Part shown: positions 7,162 through 13,906 of the stretch, piece after piece | Layout of the letters: each line of letters begins with the position of its first letter | Numbering within the stretch: position 1 is the stretch's first letter | Origin: an uncultured Anaerolineales bacterium | GTDB taxonomy: Bacteria; Chloroflexota; Anaerolineae; Anaerolineales; UBA11657 | Assembly: GCA_913031335.1 (NCBI GenBank) | Contig: CAJWGI010000008.1 | Coordinates: 1-13,906, forward strand | Length of the DNA stretch: 13,906 nucleotides | Direction: 5' to 3' | Position numbers and translations under genes: made by a program | The notes under the pieces: generated by a model | What the model was told of the DNA's origin: nothing | Seen by the model: the letters and a program-made list of their open reading frames with translations, nothing else | Databases searched by the model: none

Positions 7162-7201
7162 TTCAATCAAGATATACTGCAAATATATCAAATGATTGAA
7201 A
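7161..7201. promoter_or_regulatory. Candidate operator 2: nested dyads at the oxidase transcription start
   Basis: The inner dyad is GATATA (7171-7176) with TATATC (7184-7189), the same GATAT-N9-ATATC form as operator 1. It is bracketed by TTTCAATCA (7161-7169) and TGATTGAAA (7193-7201), a perfect 9-base inverted repeat with nearly the same centre. GATATACT also occurs at 7154-7161, giving a direct repeat 17 bp apart. The position over the start and early leader suits a repressor; the regulator gene is not in the window. Confidence 0.5.
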
Positions 7202-7231
7202 TGTGCTTAGGGTACGTTAGGTGAGGCGCAA

Positions 7232-8539
7232 ATGACCAGTAAAACGGACGCCATTATTATTGGGGCCGGGATAATTGGATGTGCCACCGCGTTCGAGCTC
7301 GCAAAACGTGGGTACAAGACCCTGAACATTGACAAGCTGGATGCTGCTGGGGCCGGGTCGACCGGCAATTCGTGCGCGATCGTGCGCGCTAGTTATTCCA
7401 CGTGGGATGGAGTGGCGATGGCCTACGAGGGTTTCTCCTACTGGAAAGACTGGGAAAACTACCTCGGATATCAGGATGAGGAAGGCCTTGCCCGCTACAT
7501 GAACTGCGGGAGCATTTTATTGAAGACGAAAGGAGGGCACCACCGCAAGGTACTTCGCTTTTACCGGGAGATTGGTGTGGAGCACGAGGAGTGGGATTTG
7601 GAAACTTTACGGGAGAAGATGCCGGTTTACTCGGTGATGAGTTTTTATCCGGCGCGCCGACCAGAGGACGAGCGTTTTTGGGACGAGCCGACCGAAGAGC
7701 TGCAGGGCGCGGTCTTCACGTCCGGATCAGGCTATGTGAGCGACCCGCAGCTGGCGACCCGCAACCTGATGCGCGCTGCGCAGCAGCACGGCGCTGAACT
7801 TCGCCTCGGGCAGCAGGTGACTGAAATACGTCGAGGGGATGGGCGGGTCTTGGGTGTCACGCTGAAATCCGGCGAGCAGATTGACGCTGACGTGGTGGTC
7901 AACGTGGCCGGGCCGCATTCCTTCGTCATCAATCGCATGGCCGGCGTCGAGAAAGGCATGAATATCAAGACCAAAGCGTTGCGGCATGAGGTTCATCATG
8001 TGCCCTCGCCGCCGGGTTTCGACTTCGAGAAGGACGGCTACCACACATCCGATGGCGACATCAGCAGCTACTTCCGGCCGGAGACCGGCAACACCATCCT
8101 GATCGGCAGTGAGGACCCGGAATGCGACCCGCAGGAATGGATTGCGGACCCAGATGTTTACAACCGCGACATTACCGATGCGCAGTGGAAGGCGCAGGTT
8201 TATCGGCTGGCAAAGCGCATTCCTGATTTGCAAATCCCTAACCAACCCCGGGGTCTGGTGGATCTTTACGATGTTTCCGATGATTGGATTCCGATTTACG
8301 ACCGATCCGATCTGGGCGGCTTTTACATGGCCATTGGCAGCAGCGGGAACCAGTTCAAGAATGCGCCGGTGGCCGGGCATCTGATGGCGGAGTTGATTGA
8401 CGCCTGCGAGGGCGGGCACCATCACGACAGAGACCCGGTGCAGGTGAAGTGCGTGTACACCGGGCTGACGCTGAACGCGGGGTTCTATTCGCGCCTGCGC
8501 AAGATTAACCCCAATAGCAGTTTCTCGGTCAACGGTTGA
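7232..8539 (+). CDS. DAO-family FAD-dependent oxidoreductase (SoxB-related, lacks FMN-His position)
   Basis: A 435-residue flavoprotein, first gene of the oxidase operon. The N-terminal dinucleotide fold has GAGIIG at 11-16 and the ribose-binding acid at Asp34 (NIDK). It is followed by the FAD-contact segment AGAGSTGNSCAIVRASYS (39-56), which aligns with SGRNTAIVRSNYL of the SoxB-like neighbour. The C-terminal part has GFYMAIGSSGNQFKNAPVAG (363-382), the usual second FAD-contact block of D-amino-acid-oxidase/glycine-oxidase enzymes. Where the SoxB-like neighbour has an RHDAV segment, this protein reads YVSDPQLATR (168-177), so the His that carries covalent FMN in sarcosine oxidase beta is missing. 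It is therefore probably FAD-only and acts on an amino acid or N-alkyl amino acid. The start has a GTGAGG Shine-Dalgarno, and the next gene begins 59 nt after its stop. It could be a separate enzyme for another step or an alternative partner for the complex. Confidence 0.9.
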   Translation: MTSKTDAIIIGAGIIGCATAFELAKRGYKTLNIDKLDAAGAGSTGNSCAIVRASYSTWDGVAMAYEGFSYWKDWENYLGYQDEEGLARYMNCGSILLKTKGGHHRKVLRFYREIGVEHEEWDLETLREKMPVYSVMSFYPARRPEDERFWDEPTEELQGAVFTSGSGYVSDPQLATRNLMRAAQQHGAELRLGQQVTEIRRGDGRVLGVTLKSGEQIDADVVVNVAGPHSFVINRMAGVEKGMNIKTKALRHEVHHVPSPPGFDFEKDGYHTSDGDISSYFRPETGNTILIGSEDPECDPQEWIADPDVYNRDITDAQWKAQVYRLAKRIPDLQIPNQPRGLVDLYDVSDDWIPIYDRSDLGGFYMAIGSSGNQFKNAPVAGHLMAELIDACEGGHHHDRDPVQVKCVYTGLTLNAGFYSRLRKINPNSSFSVNG

Positions 8540-8598
8540 CCGCGGGGATCAAGCCGAAGTGTGGCCGCATTCTTTTGTTATCTCTTAGGGCAGATTGA

Positions 8599-9837
8599 AT
8601 GTCAATGAAACTGGTGCGGCAGGCGCTGCGCGGGGAACGGCCGCCACCGCGCATGTGGCGCGCTCATGAGCTGAGAGAGCGCTACGATGCGGTCATTATC
8701 GGCGGCGGTGCGCACGGGCTGTGCTGTGCATATTACCTCGCGGAGGAGCACGGAATCACTGATGTGGCCGTGCTGGAAAAACGCTACATCGGCGCGGGCG
8801 GAAGCGGGCGCAACACCGCAATTGTGCGCAGCAACTATCTCACCCCGGAGGGGGTGCGCTTCTATGACGCCAGCCTGAAACTTTACGAGCGTATGGCCGG
8901 CGAGCTGGACATTAACGTTATGCTCAGCCAGCGCGGGCACCTGACGCTGGCGCACAATGATGGCTCGCTGCGCACAATGCGCCGCCGCGCCGAAGTCAAC
9001 CGGCTGCAAGGCGTCGAATCTCGCGTCATCTTTCCGGAAGAAATTGAACGGTTGTGCCCGCATCTGGACGTTAGCGACCACCCGCGTTACCCCATCCTTG
9101 GCGCGCTCTACCATCCGCGTGGCGGCATAATGCGGCATGACGCCGTGGTGTGGGGCTACGCGCATCAGGCGGATGCGCGCGGTGTGCACATTCATCAATT
9201 GACCGAAGTGACTGGAATCGCAGTGGAGGGCTGGCGGGTCACCGGCGTTGAAACCAATCGCGGAAACATCAAAACCGGCACGGTGCTGAATGCGACTGCG
9301 GGCTGGTGCTCGACTACTGCCGCCATGGCCGGCGTGAAGCTGCCAGTCACCACCTCGCCGCTGCAGGCCTGTGTGAGCGAGCCGCTGAAGCCCTTTCTCG
9401 ATGTCGTCATCGTTTCGGGCAGCTTGCACGTTTATGTCAGTCAGTCTGACCGCGGCGAACTGGTTATGGGCGCCAGCGTGGACCCGTTTCCCTCCTATTC
9501 ATCGCGCGGTTCGCTTTCCTTCGCCGAGAGCCTGGCCGGACATATTGTCGAGCTGATGCCGGCGCTGCAGCACGTGCGCCTGATGCGCCAGTGGGCGGGG
9601 CTGTGCGACATGACGCCGGATTACAGCCCGATCATGGGCTTCACGCCGGTAGAGGGCTTCTACGTGGATGTCGGCTGGGGCACGTATGGTTTCAAAGCCT
9701 CGCCCATCTCCGGCAAGATGCTGGCCGAGTGCATTGCCACGCAGCGCACTCCGGATCTTATCGCGCCTTTCCGGCTTTCCCGGTTTAGCGAATTTGACCT
9801 TGTGGGTGAGAAGGGCGCCGCCTCGGTGGCTAACTGA
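8599..9837 (+). CDS. soxB: Sarcosine oxidase-like subunit beta
   Basis: A 412-residue flavoprotein of the DAO superfamily, closely patterned on heterotetrameric sarcosine oxidase beta. After an N-terminal lead come YDAVIIGGGAHGLCCAYYLAEE (29-50), the FAD-binding glycine motif with the SoxB-typical AHG, and GGSGRNTAIVRSNYLTPEG (67-85). The segment RYPILGALYHPRGGIMRHDAVVWGYA (163-188) follows; its His180 corresponds by context to the residue that covalently binds FMN in known beta subunits. The C-terminal FAD block is YSPIMGFTPVEGFYVDVGWGTYGFKASP (342-369). In the family this subunit oxidises sarcosine or a related secondary amine at FAD and passes electrons to FMN at the beta/alpha interface. 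An AGGG ribosome site lies 8 nt before the start; a second ATG is two codons later. The SoxD-like gene follows after 25 nt. The family is secure; sarcosine as the true substrate is not. Confidence 0.92.
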   Translation: MSMKLVRQALRGERPPPRMWRAHELRERYDAVIIGGGAHGLCCAYYLAEEHGITDVAVLEKRYIGAGGSGRNTAIVRSNYLTPEGVRFYDASLKLYERMAGELDINVMLSQRGHLTLAHNDGSLRTMRRRAEVNRLQGVESRVIFPEEIERLCPHLDVSDHPRYPILGALYHPRGGIMRHDAVVWGYAHQADARGVHIHQLTEVTGIAVEGWRVTGVETNRGNIKTGTVLNATAGWCSTTAAMAGVKLPVTTSPLQACVSEPLKPFLDVVIVSGSLHVYVSQSDRGELVMGASVDPFPSYSSRGSLSFAESLAGHIVELMPALQHVRLMRQWAGLCDMTPDYSPIMGFTPVEGFYVDVGWGTYGFKASPISGKMLAECIATQRTPDLIAPFRLSRFSEFDLVGEKGAASVAN

Positions 9838-9862
9838 GGCGGAGACTGGGAGAAAGACCGTA

Positions 9863-10159
9863 ATGCTTATATTGAACTGCCCTAACTGCGGCGAGCGCAA
9901 TGTGAGCGAGTTCCGCAACGGAGGTGAGTACCGGCCGAGGCCGGCGTGCCCACGCGAGAAAGACGATCTGCAATGGGCCGAGTACGTATACCTGCGCAGT
10001 AACGTCTCCGGAGTGCAAAAGGAGTGGTGGTATCACCGCGCTGGATGCGGGCTTTGGTTTCTGGCAGAGCGACACACCAAGACGAACGAGATAACGGCCA
10101 CATATCGGTGGCGCCCGGCTGCTGCGAGCTCTGAGGAGGAGCGAAAAGCGGATGGCTGA
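9863..10159 (+). CDS. soxD: Sarcosine oxidase-like subunit delta (zinc-binding)
   Basis: A 98-residue protein matching the small delta subunit in length and pattern. It starts MLILNCPNCGERNVSEFRNG and contains WWYHRAGCGLWFLAERHTKT (55-74). Cys6, Cys9, His58 and Cys62 correspond to the known zinc ligands of delta subunits (two N-terminal Cys, then a His and a Cys four apart). All four are present, so the structural zinc should be retained. I chose the ATG at 9863 because it gives the family N-terminus and follows GGGAG by about 10 nt; the frame is open further upstream into the soxB gene, but those starts would add unrelated residues. The last eight bases overlap the start of the alpha-subunit gene, indicating translational coupling. 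The tail after about residue 85 is acidic and poorly conserved. Confidence 0.92.
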   Translation: MLILNCPNCGERNVSEFRNGGEYRPRPACPREKDDLQWAEYVYLRSNVSGVQKEWWYHRAGCGLWFLAERHTKTNEITATYRWRPAAASSEEERKADG

Positions 10160-13046
10160 ACGGCTGCCGCCGCGTACCGGCGAGGTAATCGACCGTGAGG
10201 AAGAACTGCGCTTTCAATTCGATGGGGAGGATTATTTGGCCTTTTCCGGCGATACGATTGCGTCCGCACTTGCTGCAACCGGGGTGAGGGTCTTCAGCCG
10301 CTCCTTCAAATACCATCGCCCGAGAGGCCTGCTCTGTTGCGCTGGTCATTGCCCGAACTGCTTGGTGCAGGTTGGGGAGGAGCCAAACGTGCGCGCCTGT
10401 CGCCGACGCGTGGAAGCCGGCATGCGCGTCGAGCCACAAAACGTGACACCGACCCTGAAACGGGACTGGCTGGCGCCGGTGATGCGCGCGCTATCGCCGT
10501 TCATGTCGGTCGGCTTCTACTATAAGACGCTCTACCGCCCCAGTTGGGTGTGGAAGTTGGGTGAGCCACTGCTGCGCGCGGCGACCGGACTGGGCAAAGT
10601 GAGCGTCCCCAAGATCCCGTCCGAAGGTTTTGACAAGCAGTATCTGCGCGGGGACGTGGTAGTGGTGGGCGCCGGTCCGGCTGGAATGAGCGCGACGCTG
10701 AGCGCGGCCGGGCAGGGCGCAAGCGTTCTGCTGCTGGATGAAAACGGGCAGCTTGGCGGGCACCTGCGCACCACGGGCGATACGCAGCAGAGGCTCCCCA
10801 GCCTTCTGGAGAAGGTGCGCGCTGCCGGCAACATCCGCGTTTTCACCGAAACCACGGTGACCGGTTGGTTCGACCACAGTTGGCTGGCGGCTGTGCGCGG
10901 GCACCGGTTGTACAAGATCCGCGCCGGAGCGGTGGTGCTGGCTTCCGGCGCTTTAGAACGACCGCTGCTGTTTGAAAACAACGATCTACCCGGTGTGATG
11001 CTTGGCAGTGCGGCACAACGATTGCTGCGTTTGCATTCGGTGAAGCCAGGGCAGCGCGCGGTGGTGATGACCGCAAATGATGATGGCTGGGAGGTGGCCG
11101 CCGATTTGCGCGCGGCGGGTGTTGAAGTGGTCGCGATGGCGGATGAGCGCGAACGGGCTGCCAGCAGCAGTGCCCGCGTTGACGCGCTCAGCGCGGACGT
11201 GCCGGTGTTTTGGCGCCACACCGTGGCGGCCGCGCACGGTGGCTCCGCAGTACAGGCGGCAACAATCGTGCCGCTGGACGGGGATGGCGACACGCAGGCG
11301 CCGCGCCACCGGCAGGACTGTGATTTGCTGCTGGTAAGCGTGGGATGGACGCCGAACACCGGGCTGGCGTATCAGGCCGGCGTCAGATTCGGGTTCGACG
11401 AAAAGCGGGCGGAGCTGACGGCGCGGGATATGCCCGAGAACTTCGCCATTGCCGGTCGGGCGGCCGGCACGCACCTGCTCGAACACGAATTGGCCGAGGG
11501 CGCGCTTGCGGGCCGCAGCATGGCTGCTGCGGCCGGCCGTGGGGATGCGCCGGCTGCTGCGCAATGGACACAGGTTCAGGAAGAAAAAGCCGCCGAACCG
11601 GCGCGCAGCGCTCCGTGGGTTAGCGTGGCGGGCGCGGGAAAAAGATTTCTTTGCTATTGCGAGGACGTCACTGAAAAAGACCTTTACACCGCCGTAGCCG
11701 AGGGATACGACAGCATCGAGCTGCTCAAGCGCTACAGCACCATTTCCATGGGTCCCTGTCAGGGGAAGATGTGCTCGATGAACGCGGTGCACCTCTGTGC
11801 GCGCGCCAATGCGGCCAGCGTTGATGAGACCGGCAGCACTAAATCGCGACCGCCGCTGCAGCCCATCTCGCTCGGCGCGCTGGCAGGGCAGAACATGGAG
11901 CCAGTGCGAGTGACGCCGGTGCACGATTGGCATCTGGAACGGGGCGCAAAGATGATGGTGGCCGGGCTGTGGCTGCGCCCGGAGCGCTATGGAGACCCCG
12001 CCGGGGAAGTGCGCGCGGTGCGCGAGCGTGTTGGCGTGATTGATGTGAGCACGCTGGGGAAATACAAACTGACCGGTCCGTCCGTTCCCGACATTCTGGA
12101 GAAGATCTACATCAACCGCTGGCGCAAACTGGCGGTGGGGCGTGTGCGCTATGGCGCCATGTGCAACACCGAAGGCATCGTCATGGATGATGGCGTCACC
12201 GCGCGCGTGGGCGAGCAGGAATGGTACATGACCACCACTTCGGGCGGCGCTGGCTCGGTTAATGAGTGGATGCAGTGGTGGATGCAATCGGGATGGGGCG
12301 AGGGCGTGCAGCTGCTCAATCGCACCGATGATTTCGCCGCGGTCAATCTCGCCGGACCGCAGGCGCGCGCGCTGCTGCAGAAACTGACTGGTCTGCAACT
12401 CGGAAACGACCAATTCCCGTACATGCACGCACGTTCTGGCGCGGTGGCAGGAGTTCCCTGCCGGCTGCTGCGCATCGGCTTCACGGGCGAACTCTCGTAC
12501 GAACTGCATTGTCCGTCCAGTTATGGCCGTCATCTCTGGGAGCGATTGTTGGCGGCCGGAGAACAGTTCGGAATCCTGCCTTTCGGGGTGGAGGCGCAGC
12601 GCGTGCTGCGCCTAGAAAAGGGGCATCTCATCATCGGTCAGGACACCGATGCGCTTTCCAACCCGATTGCCGCCGAACTCAGCTGGGCGGTGAAGCTCGA
12701 CAAGGAGGATTTTCTCGGCCAGCGCTCGCTAATACGTGTGACGGAACGGGGCGTGCGGCAGCGTCTGGTGGGTTTCACGGTGCCTGGCGTGTCCGTGGCG
12801 CCCGAAGAGGGGCTGCAGATTGTGGCGCTTGGTTCCAATGGCAAACGGCCGGAGATAATCGGTTGGGTCAGTTCCTGTCGCTTCAGCCCGACATTGAACG
12901 AGGTGATAGGCCTGTGCTGGCTGCCGAGCGAGATTGCTGAGACCGATGGCGCTGAATTCAACATTTGGCGGGATGAGAGGCCTCTGGCTGCGCGCGTGCA
13001 TCACGGTGCGGTTTACGACCCGGAGGGGGCGCGGCTGCGGAGTTAA
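10152..13046 (+). CDS. soxA: Sarcosine oxidase-like subunit alpha with two intact [2Fe-2S] cysteine sets
   Basis: A 964-residue multidomain subunit. Residues about 15-95 form a Fer2_4-type domain with Cys62, Cys67, Cys70 and Cys83 (C-x4-C-x2-C-x12-C). Residues about 165-460 are an FAD/NAD disulfide-reductase-like module with VVGAGPAG (171-178), a second nucleotide-binding region near 300-330 and SVGWTPNTGL (396-405). Residues about 498-550 form a BFD-like domain with Cys501, Cys503, Cys536 and Cys541. Residues about 590-960 are a GcvT/aminomethyltransferase-like folate module with GVIDVSTLGKYKLTGP (628-643), GFTGELSYELHC (776-787) and a C-terminal barrel. In classical sarcosine oxidase alpha the cluster cysteines are replaced; here both sets are kept, as in opine, hydroxyproline and HCN-synthase type dehydrogenases. 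The folate module would turn the released carbon unit into methylene-tetrahydrofolate. A GGAGGAG ribosome site precedes the start, which overlaps soxD by 8 bp; soxG begins 2 nt after the stop. Confidence 0.93.
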   Translation: MAERLPPRTGEVIDREEELRFQFDGEDYLAFSGDTIASALAATGVRVFSRSFKYHRPRGLLCCAGHCPNCLVQVGEEPNVRACRRRVEAGMRVEPQNVTPTLKRDWLAPVMRALSPFMSVGFYYKTLYRPSWVWKLGEPLLRAATGLGKVSVPKIPSEGFDKQYLRGDVVVVGAGPAGMSATLSAAGQGASVLLLDENGQLGGHLRTTGDTQQRLPSLLEKVRAAGNIRVFTETTVTGWFDHSWLAAVRGHRLYKIRAGAVVLASGALERPLLFENNDLPGVMLGSAAQRLLRLHSVKPGQRAVVMTANDDGWEVAADLRAAGVEVVAMADERERAASSSARVDALSADVPVFWRHTVAAAHGGSAVQAATIVPLDGDGDTQAPRHRQDCDLLLVSVGWTPNTGLAYQAGVRFGFDEKRAELTARDMPENFAIAGRAAGTHLLEHELAEGALAGRSMAAAAGRGDAPAAAQWTQVQEEKAAEPARSAPWVSVAGAGKRFLCYCEDVTEKDLYTAVAEGYDSIELLKRYSTISMGPCQGKMCSMNAVHLCARANAASVDETGSTKSRPPLQPISLGALAGQNMEPVRVTPVHDWHLERGAKMMVAGLWLRPERYGDPAGEVRAVRERVGVIDVSTLGKYKLTGPSVPDILEKIYINRWRKLAVGRVRYGAMCNTEGIVMDDGVTARVGEQEWYMTTTSGGAGSVNEWMQWWMQSGWGEGVQLLNRTDDFAAVNLAGPQARALLQKLTGLQLGNDQFPYMHARSGAVAGVPCRLLRIGFTGELSYELHCPSSYGRHLWERLLAAGEQFGILPFGVEAQRVLRLEKGHLIIGQDTDALSNPIAAELSWAVKLDKEDFLGQRSLIRVTERGVRQRLVGFTVPGVSVAPEEGLQIVALGSNGKRPEIIGWVSSCRFSPTLNEVIGLCWLPSEIAETDGAEFNIWRDERPLAARVHHGAVYDPEGARLRS
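10335..10400 (+). other. N-terminal [2Fe-2S] cysteine motif in the alpha subunit
   Basis: Codons for Cys62 to Cys83 (GLLCCAGHCPNCLVQV, then VRAC). The spacing C-x4-C-x2-C-x12-C fits plant-type/Fer2_4 clusters of HcnA-like and opine-dehydrogenase proteins. Cys63 is an extra cysteine next to the first ligand. Confidence 0.7.
11652..11774 (+). other. Central BFD-like [2Fe-2S] cysteine motif in the alpha subunit
   Basis: Codons for Cys501 to Cys541. CYCEDVTEKDL and GPCQGKMC give C-x-C-x32-C-x4-C, the pattern of bacterioferritin-associated-ferredoxin-like [2Fe-2S] domains. As I recall, classical alpha subunits have non-cysteine residues at these positions. Confidence 0.7.
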
Positions 13047-13048
13047 CC

Positions 13049-13708
13049 ATGACAGAAGAAGCGCTGCGACGTTCTCCGCTGTACGAAGCGCTGCAAGCTG
13101 CTGGGGCAGGCTTTGAGGTACGTTCTGGATGGTGGGTGCCTGCTAGCCTTTTGTCCGCGGCGGATGATGCGGTCACGGTGCTGACGATTGTCGACGAGAG
13201 TGCGCATGGCAAGTTGTTGTTGGAGGGCGAGCGCGCTTCCACAGTGATTGCAGCTGTGCTCGGCGTGCAGCCCCCGGCTGTCGGAATGAGTGTACCCATC
13301 GAGGGCGGTCGCATGTATGCGCTGCGCCCGGATTTCTTTTTCGTCGCTACGCATCCCGGGGCGGAAGCTGAGTTGGTTGAGCGGCTGCACGCGGCTGTTG
13401 GTGACGCTGGTGGGATGGTAGCCGTAACGGATGTGACTGACGGACGCTCCCAGATTCGCGTGAGCGGCAGCGTATGCCGCCAATTGCTACCAAAGCTATG
13501 CGGGCTCGACTTTAGAGAGAGATCTTTTCCTGATGGCTGTGGGAAAATAAGCAGTCTGGCTAGAACCACTCAATTGATCCTGCGCTGTGACCATGACGGA
13601 GTTCTTTCCTTTCGTATTGTGGGGGGACGGTCTCTGGGTGCGTATGTGTGGGAGACGATGGTGCAGGCCGGGCGGGAGTGGGATGTGGCGCCGGTCGTGG
13701 GCGGATAG
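13049..13708 (+). CDS. soxG: Sarcosine oxidase-like subunit gamma
   Basis: A 219-residue protein, last gene of the operon. It starts MTEEALRRSPLYEALQAAGA, close to the usual gamma opening (RSPL). It contains VAVTDVTDGRSQIRVSGSVCRQLLPKLCGLDF near 129-160, the most conserved gamma block, then FPDGCGKISSLARTTQLILR near 165-184 and FRIVGGRSLGAYVWETMVQAGREWD near 191-215. Gamma is related to the GcvT/YgfZ fold and is structural in the tetramer, helping to hold the alpha folate region. Length and motifs are normal for the family. The start lies 2 nt after the alpha-subunit stop, with GGAG about six nt upstream inside that gene, so it is tightly coupled. No clear terminator with a T-run follows. Confidence 0.9.
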   Translation: MTEEALRRSPLYEALQAAGAGFEVRSGWWVPASLLSAADDAVTVLTIVDESAHGKLLLEGERASTVIAAVLGVQPPAVGMSVPIEGGRMYALRPDFFFVATHPGAEAELVERLHAAVGDAGGMVAVTDVTDGRSQIRVSGSVCRQLLPKLCGLDFRERSFPDGCGKISSLARTTQLILRCDHDGVLSFRIVGGRSLGAYVWETMVQAGREWDVAPVVGG

Positions 13709-13716
13709 CCGAAAAT

Positions 13717-13758
13717 GGTTATCAGGCAACTTCCTCCGCGGATGATAAGGAGATAACC
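13717..13758. repeat. Inverted repeat after the oxidase operon
   Basis: GGTTATC (13717-13723) and GATAACC (13752-13758) are perfect 7-base arms about 28 nt apart, starting just after the soxG stop. There is no T-run, so it is not a typical terminator. It may be a weak processing or stability structure, or chance. Confidence 0.25.
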
Positions 13759-13865
13759 GGCTGTGCTAAAAGGTCATATCGAATTTCGGCTGTGAAGCCT
13801 CCCTGCGGATCATGTTGTATTATCATGCCAGAATAATGACCAGCTCGAAGTGGTGCATTCATCAT
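13722..13865 (-). CDS. Possible small ORF convergent with soxG
   Basis: A minus-strand frame of 47 residues, from tandem ATGs at 13865-13860 to TGA at 13724-13722. The product contains GHYSGMIIQHDPQGGFTAEI, which loosely recalls the first beta-strands of HicB-type or similar small proteins (YSxxIExDxxGGYxAxV). The rest does not continue that pattern, and no Shine-Dalgarno is visible. It may be a degenerate remnant or a chance frame. The remaining bases to the right edge (13866-13906) show nothing I can assign. Confidence 0.22.
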   Translation of the reverse strand: MMNAPLRAGHYSGMIIQHDPQGGFTAEIRYDLLAQPVISLSSAEEVA

Positions 13866-13906
13866 CGTGCTTTGGGCTTGATTTAACCATTGCAAATGTT
13901 AATATA

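Larger units (their letters stand above)
6728..7231. other. Divergent control region between transporter and oxidase operons
   Basis: About 500 bp with no convincing gene. It is AT-richer than its flanks. It holds the plus-arm promoter (7132-7161), a candidate minus-arm promoter (7013-7041), two related 19-bp dyads (7002-7020, 7171-7189), a 9-bp inverted repeat around the second dyad (7161-7169/7193-7201) and a long minus-strand leader of roughly 280 nt (about 7006-6728). The only other open frame is the small doubtful ORF ending at 6714. Confidence 0.7.

Noticed and set aside
7162..7231. A glycine-type or other riboswitch in the oxidase leader
   Set aside because: The leader is only about 65 nt and shows none of the conserved aptamer motifs I can recognise.
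7727..9429. Long minus-strand frames antisense to the two flavoprotein genes (7727-8425 and 8602-9429)
   Set aside because: Antisense to well-supported flavoproteins, with biased composition and no recognisable motif.
10986..12533. A 515-residue open frame on the minus strand inside the alpha-subunit gene
   Set aside because: It lies wholly antisense to a clear multidomain gene in GC-rich DNA; its His/Arg/Ala-rich translation has no recognisable domain. Typical antisense shadow.

Overview
The window holds two divergently oriented gene clusters that meet at a roughly 500-bp control region (about 6728-7231). The minus-strand arm (6727 down to position 1) is a peptide/nickel-type ABC importer. 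In order of transcription it has a Tat-exported lipoprotein substrate-binding protein, a DppB-like permease with a large extracytoplasmic insert, a DppC-like permease and a fused double ATPase (DppD+DppF in one chain). It is followed by the N-terminal part of a GHMP-fold protein resembling beta-ribofuranosylaminobenzene 5'-phosphate (beta-RFAP) synthase, which runs off the left edge. The plus-strand arm (7232-13708) is a heterotetrameric sarcosine-oxidase-like operon: an extra DAO-family flavoprotein, then SoxB-, SoxD-, SoxA- and SoxG-like subunits with very short gaps or overlaps.

The layout suggests uptake of an N-methylated or otherwise N-substituted amino acid or small peptide-like compound, followed by oxidative removal of the N-substituent. 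The GcvT-like part of SoxA would pass the released one-carbon unit to a folate-type carrier. The substrate cannot be read from the sequence. The SoxA-like subunit differs from textbook sarcosine oxidase because it has full cysteine sets for an N-terminal plant-type [2Fe-2S] domain and for a central BFD-like [2Fe-2S] domain. This points to a dehydrogenase-like electron route, or at least a different one from the O2-using enzyme. A second SoxB-related flavoprotein lacks the FMN-binding His position.

The control region carries a near-consensus sigma70-type promoter for the plus arm and a weaker candidate for the minus arm. The -10 box of each lies in a copy of the word GATATACT. Two related 19-bp dyads (GATAT-N9-ATATC) sit at the two promoters, which suggests one regulator controls both arms. 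Between the binding-protein and permease genes is a perfect 58-bp palindrome followed by a T-run on the coding strand, a likely partial terminator that sets the ratio of binding protein to membrane parts.

Organism: the Tat/lipobox N-terminus after a charged lead of about 25 residues, the fused DppDF ATPase and the insert-bearing DppB are features I associate with Chloroflexota (Anaerolineae/Caldilinea-like or related uncultured lineages). This is an inference from style, not a database match. The plus arm is visibly richer in G+C and has clear Shine-Dalgarno sites; most minus-arm genes lack them. I saw no rRNA, tRNA, CRISPR array, insertion sequence or phage gene.
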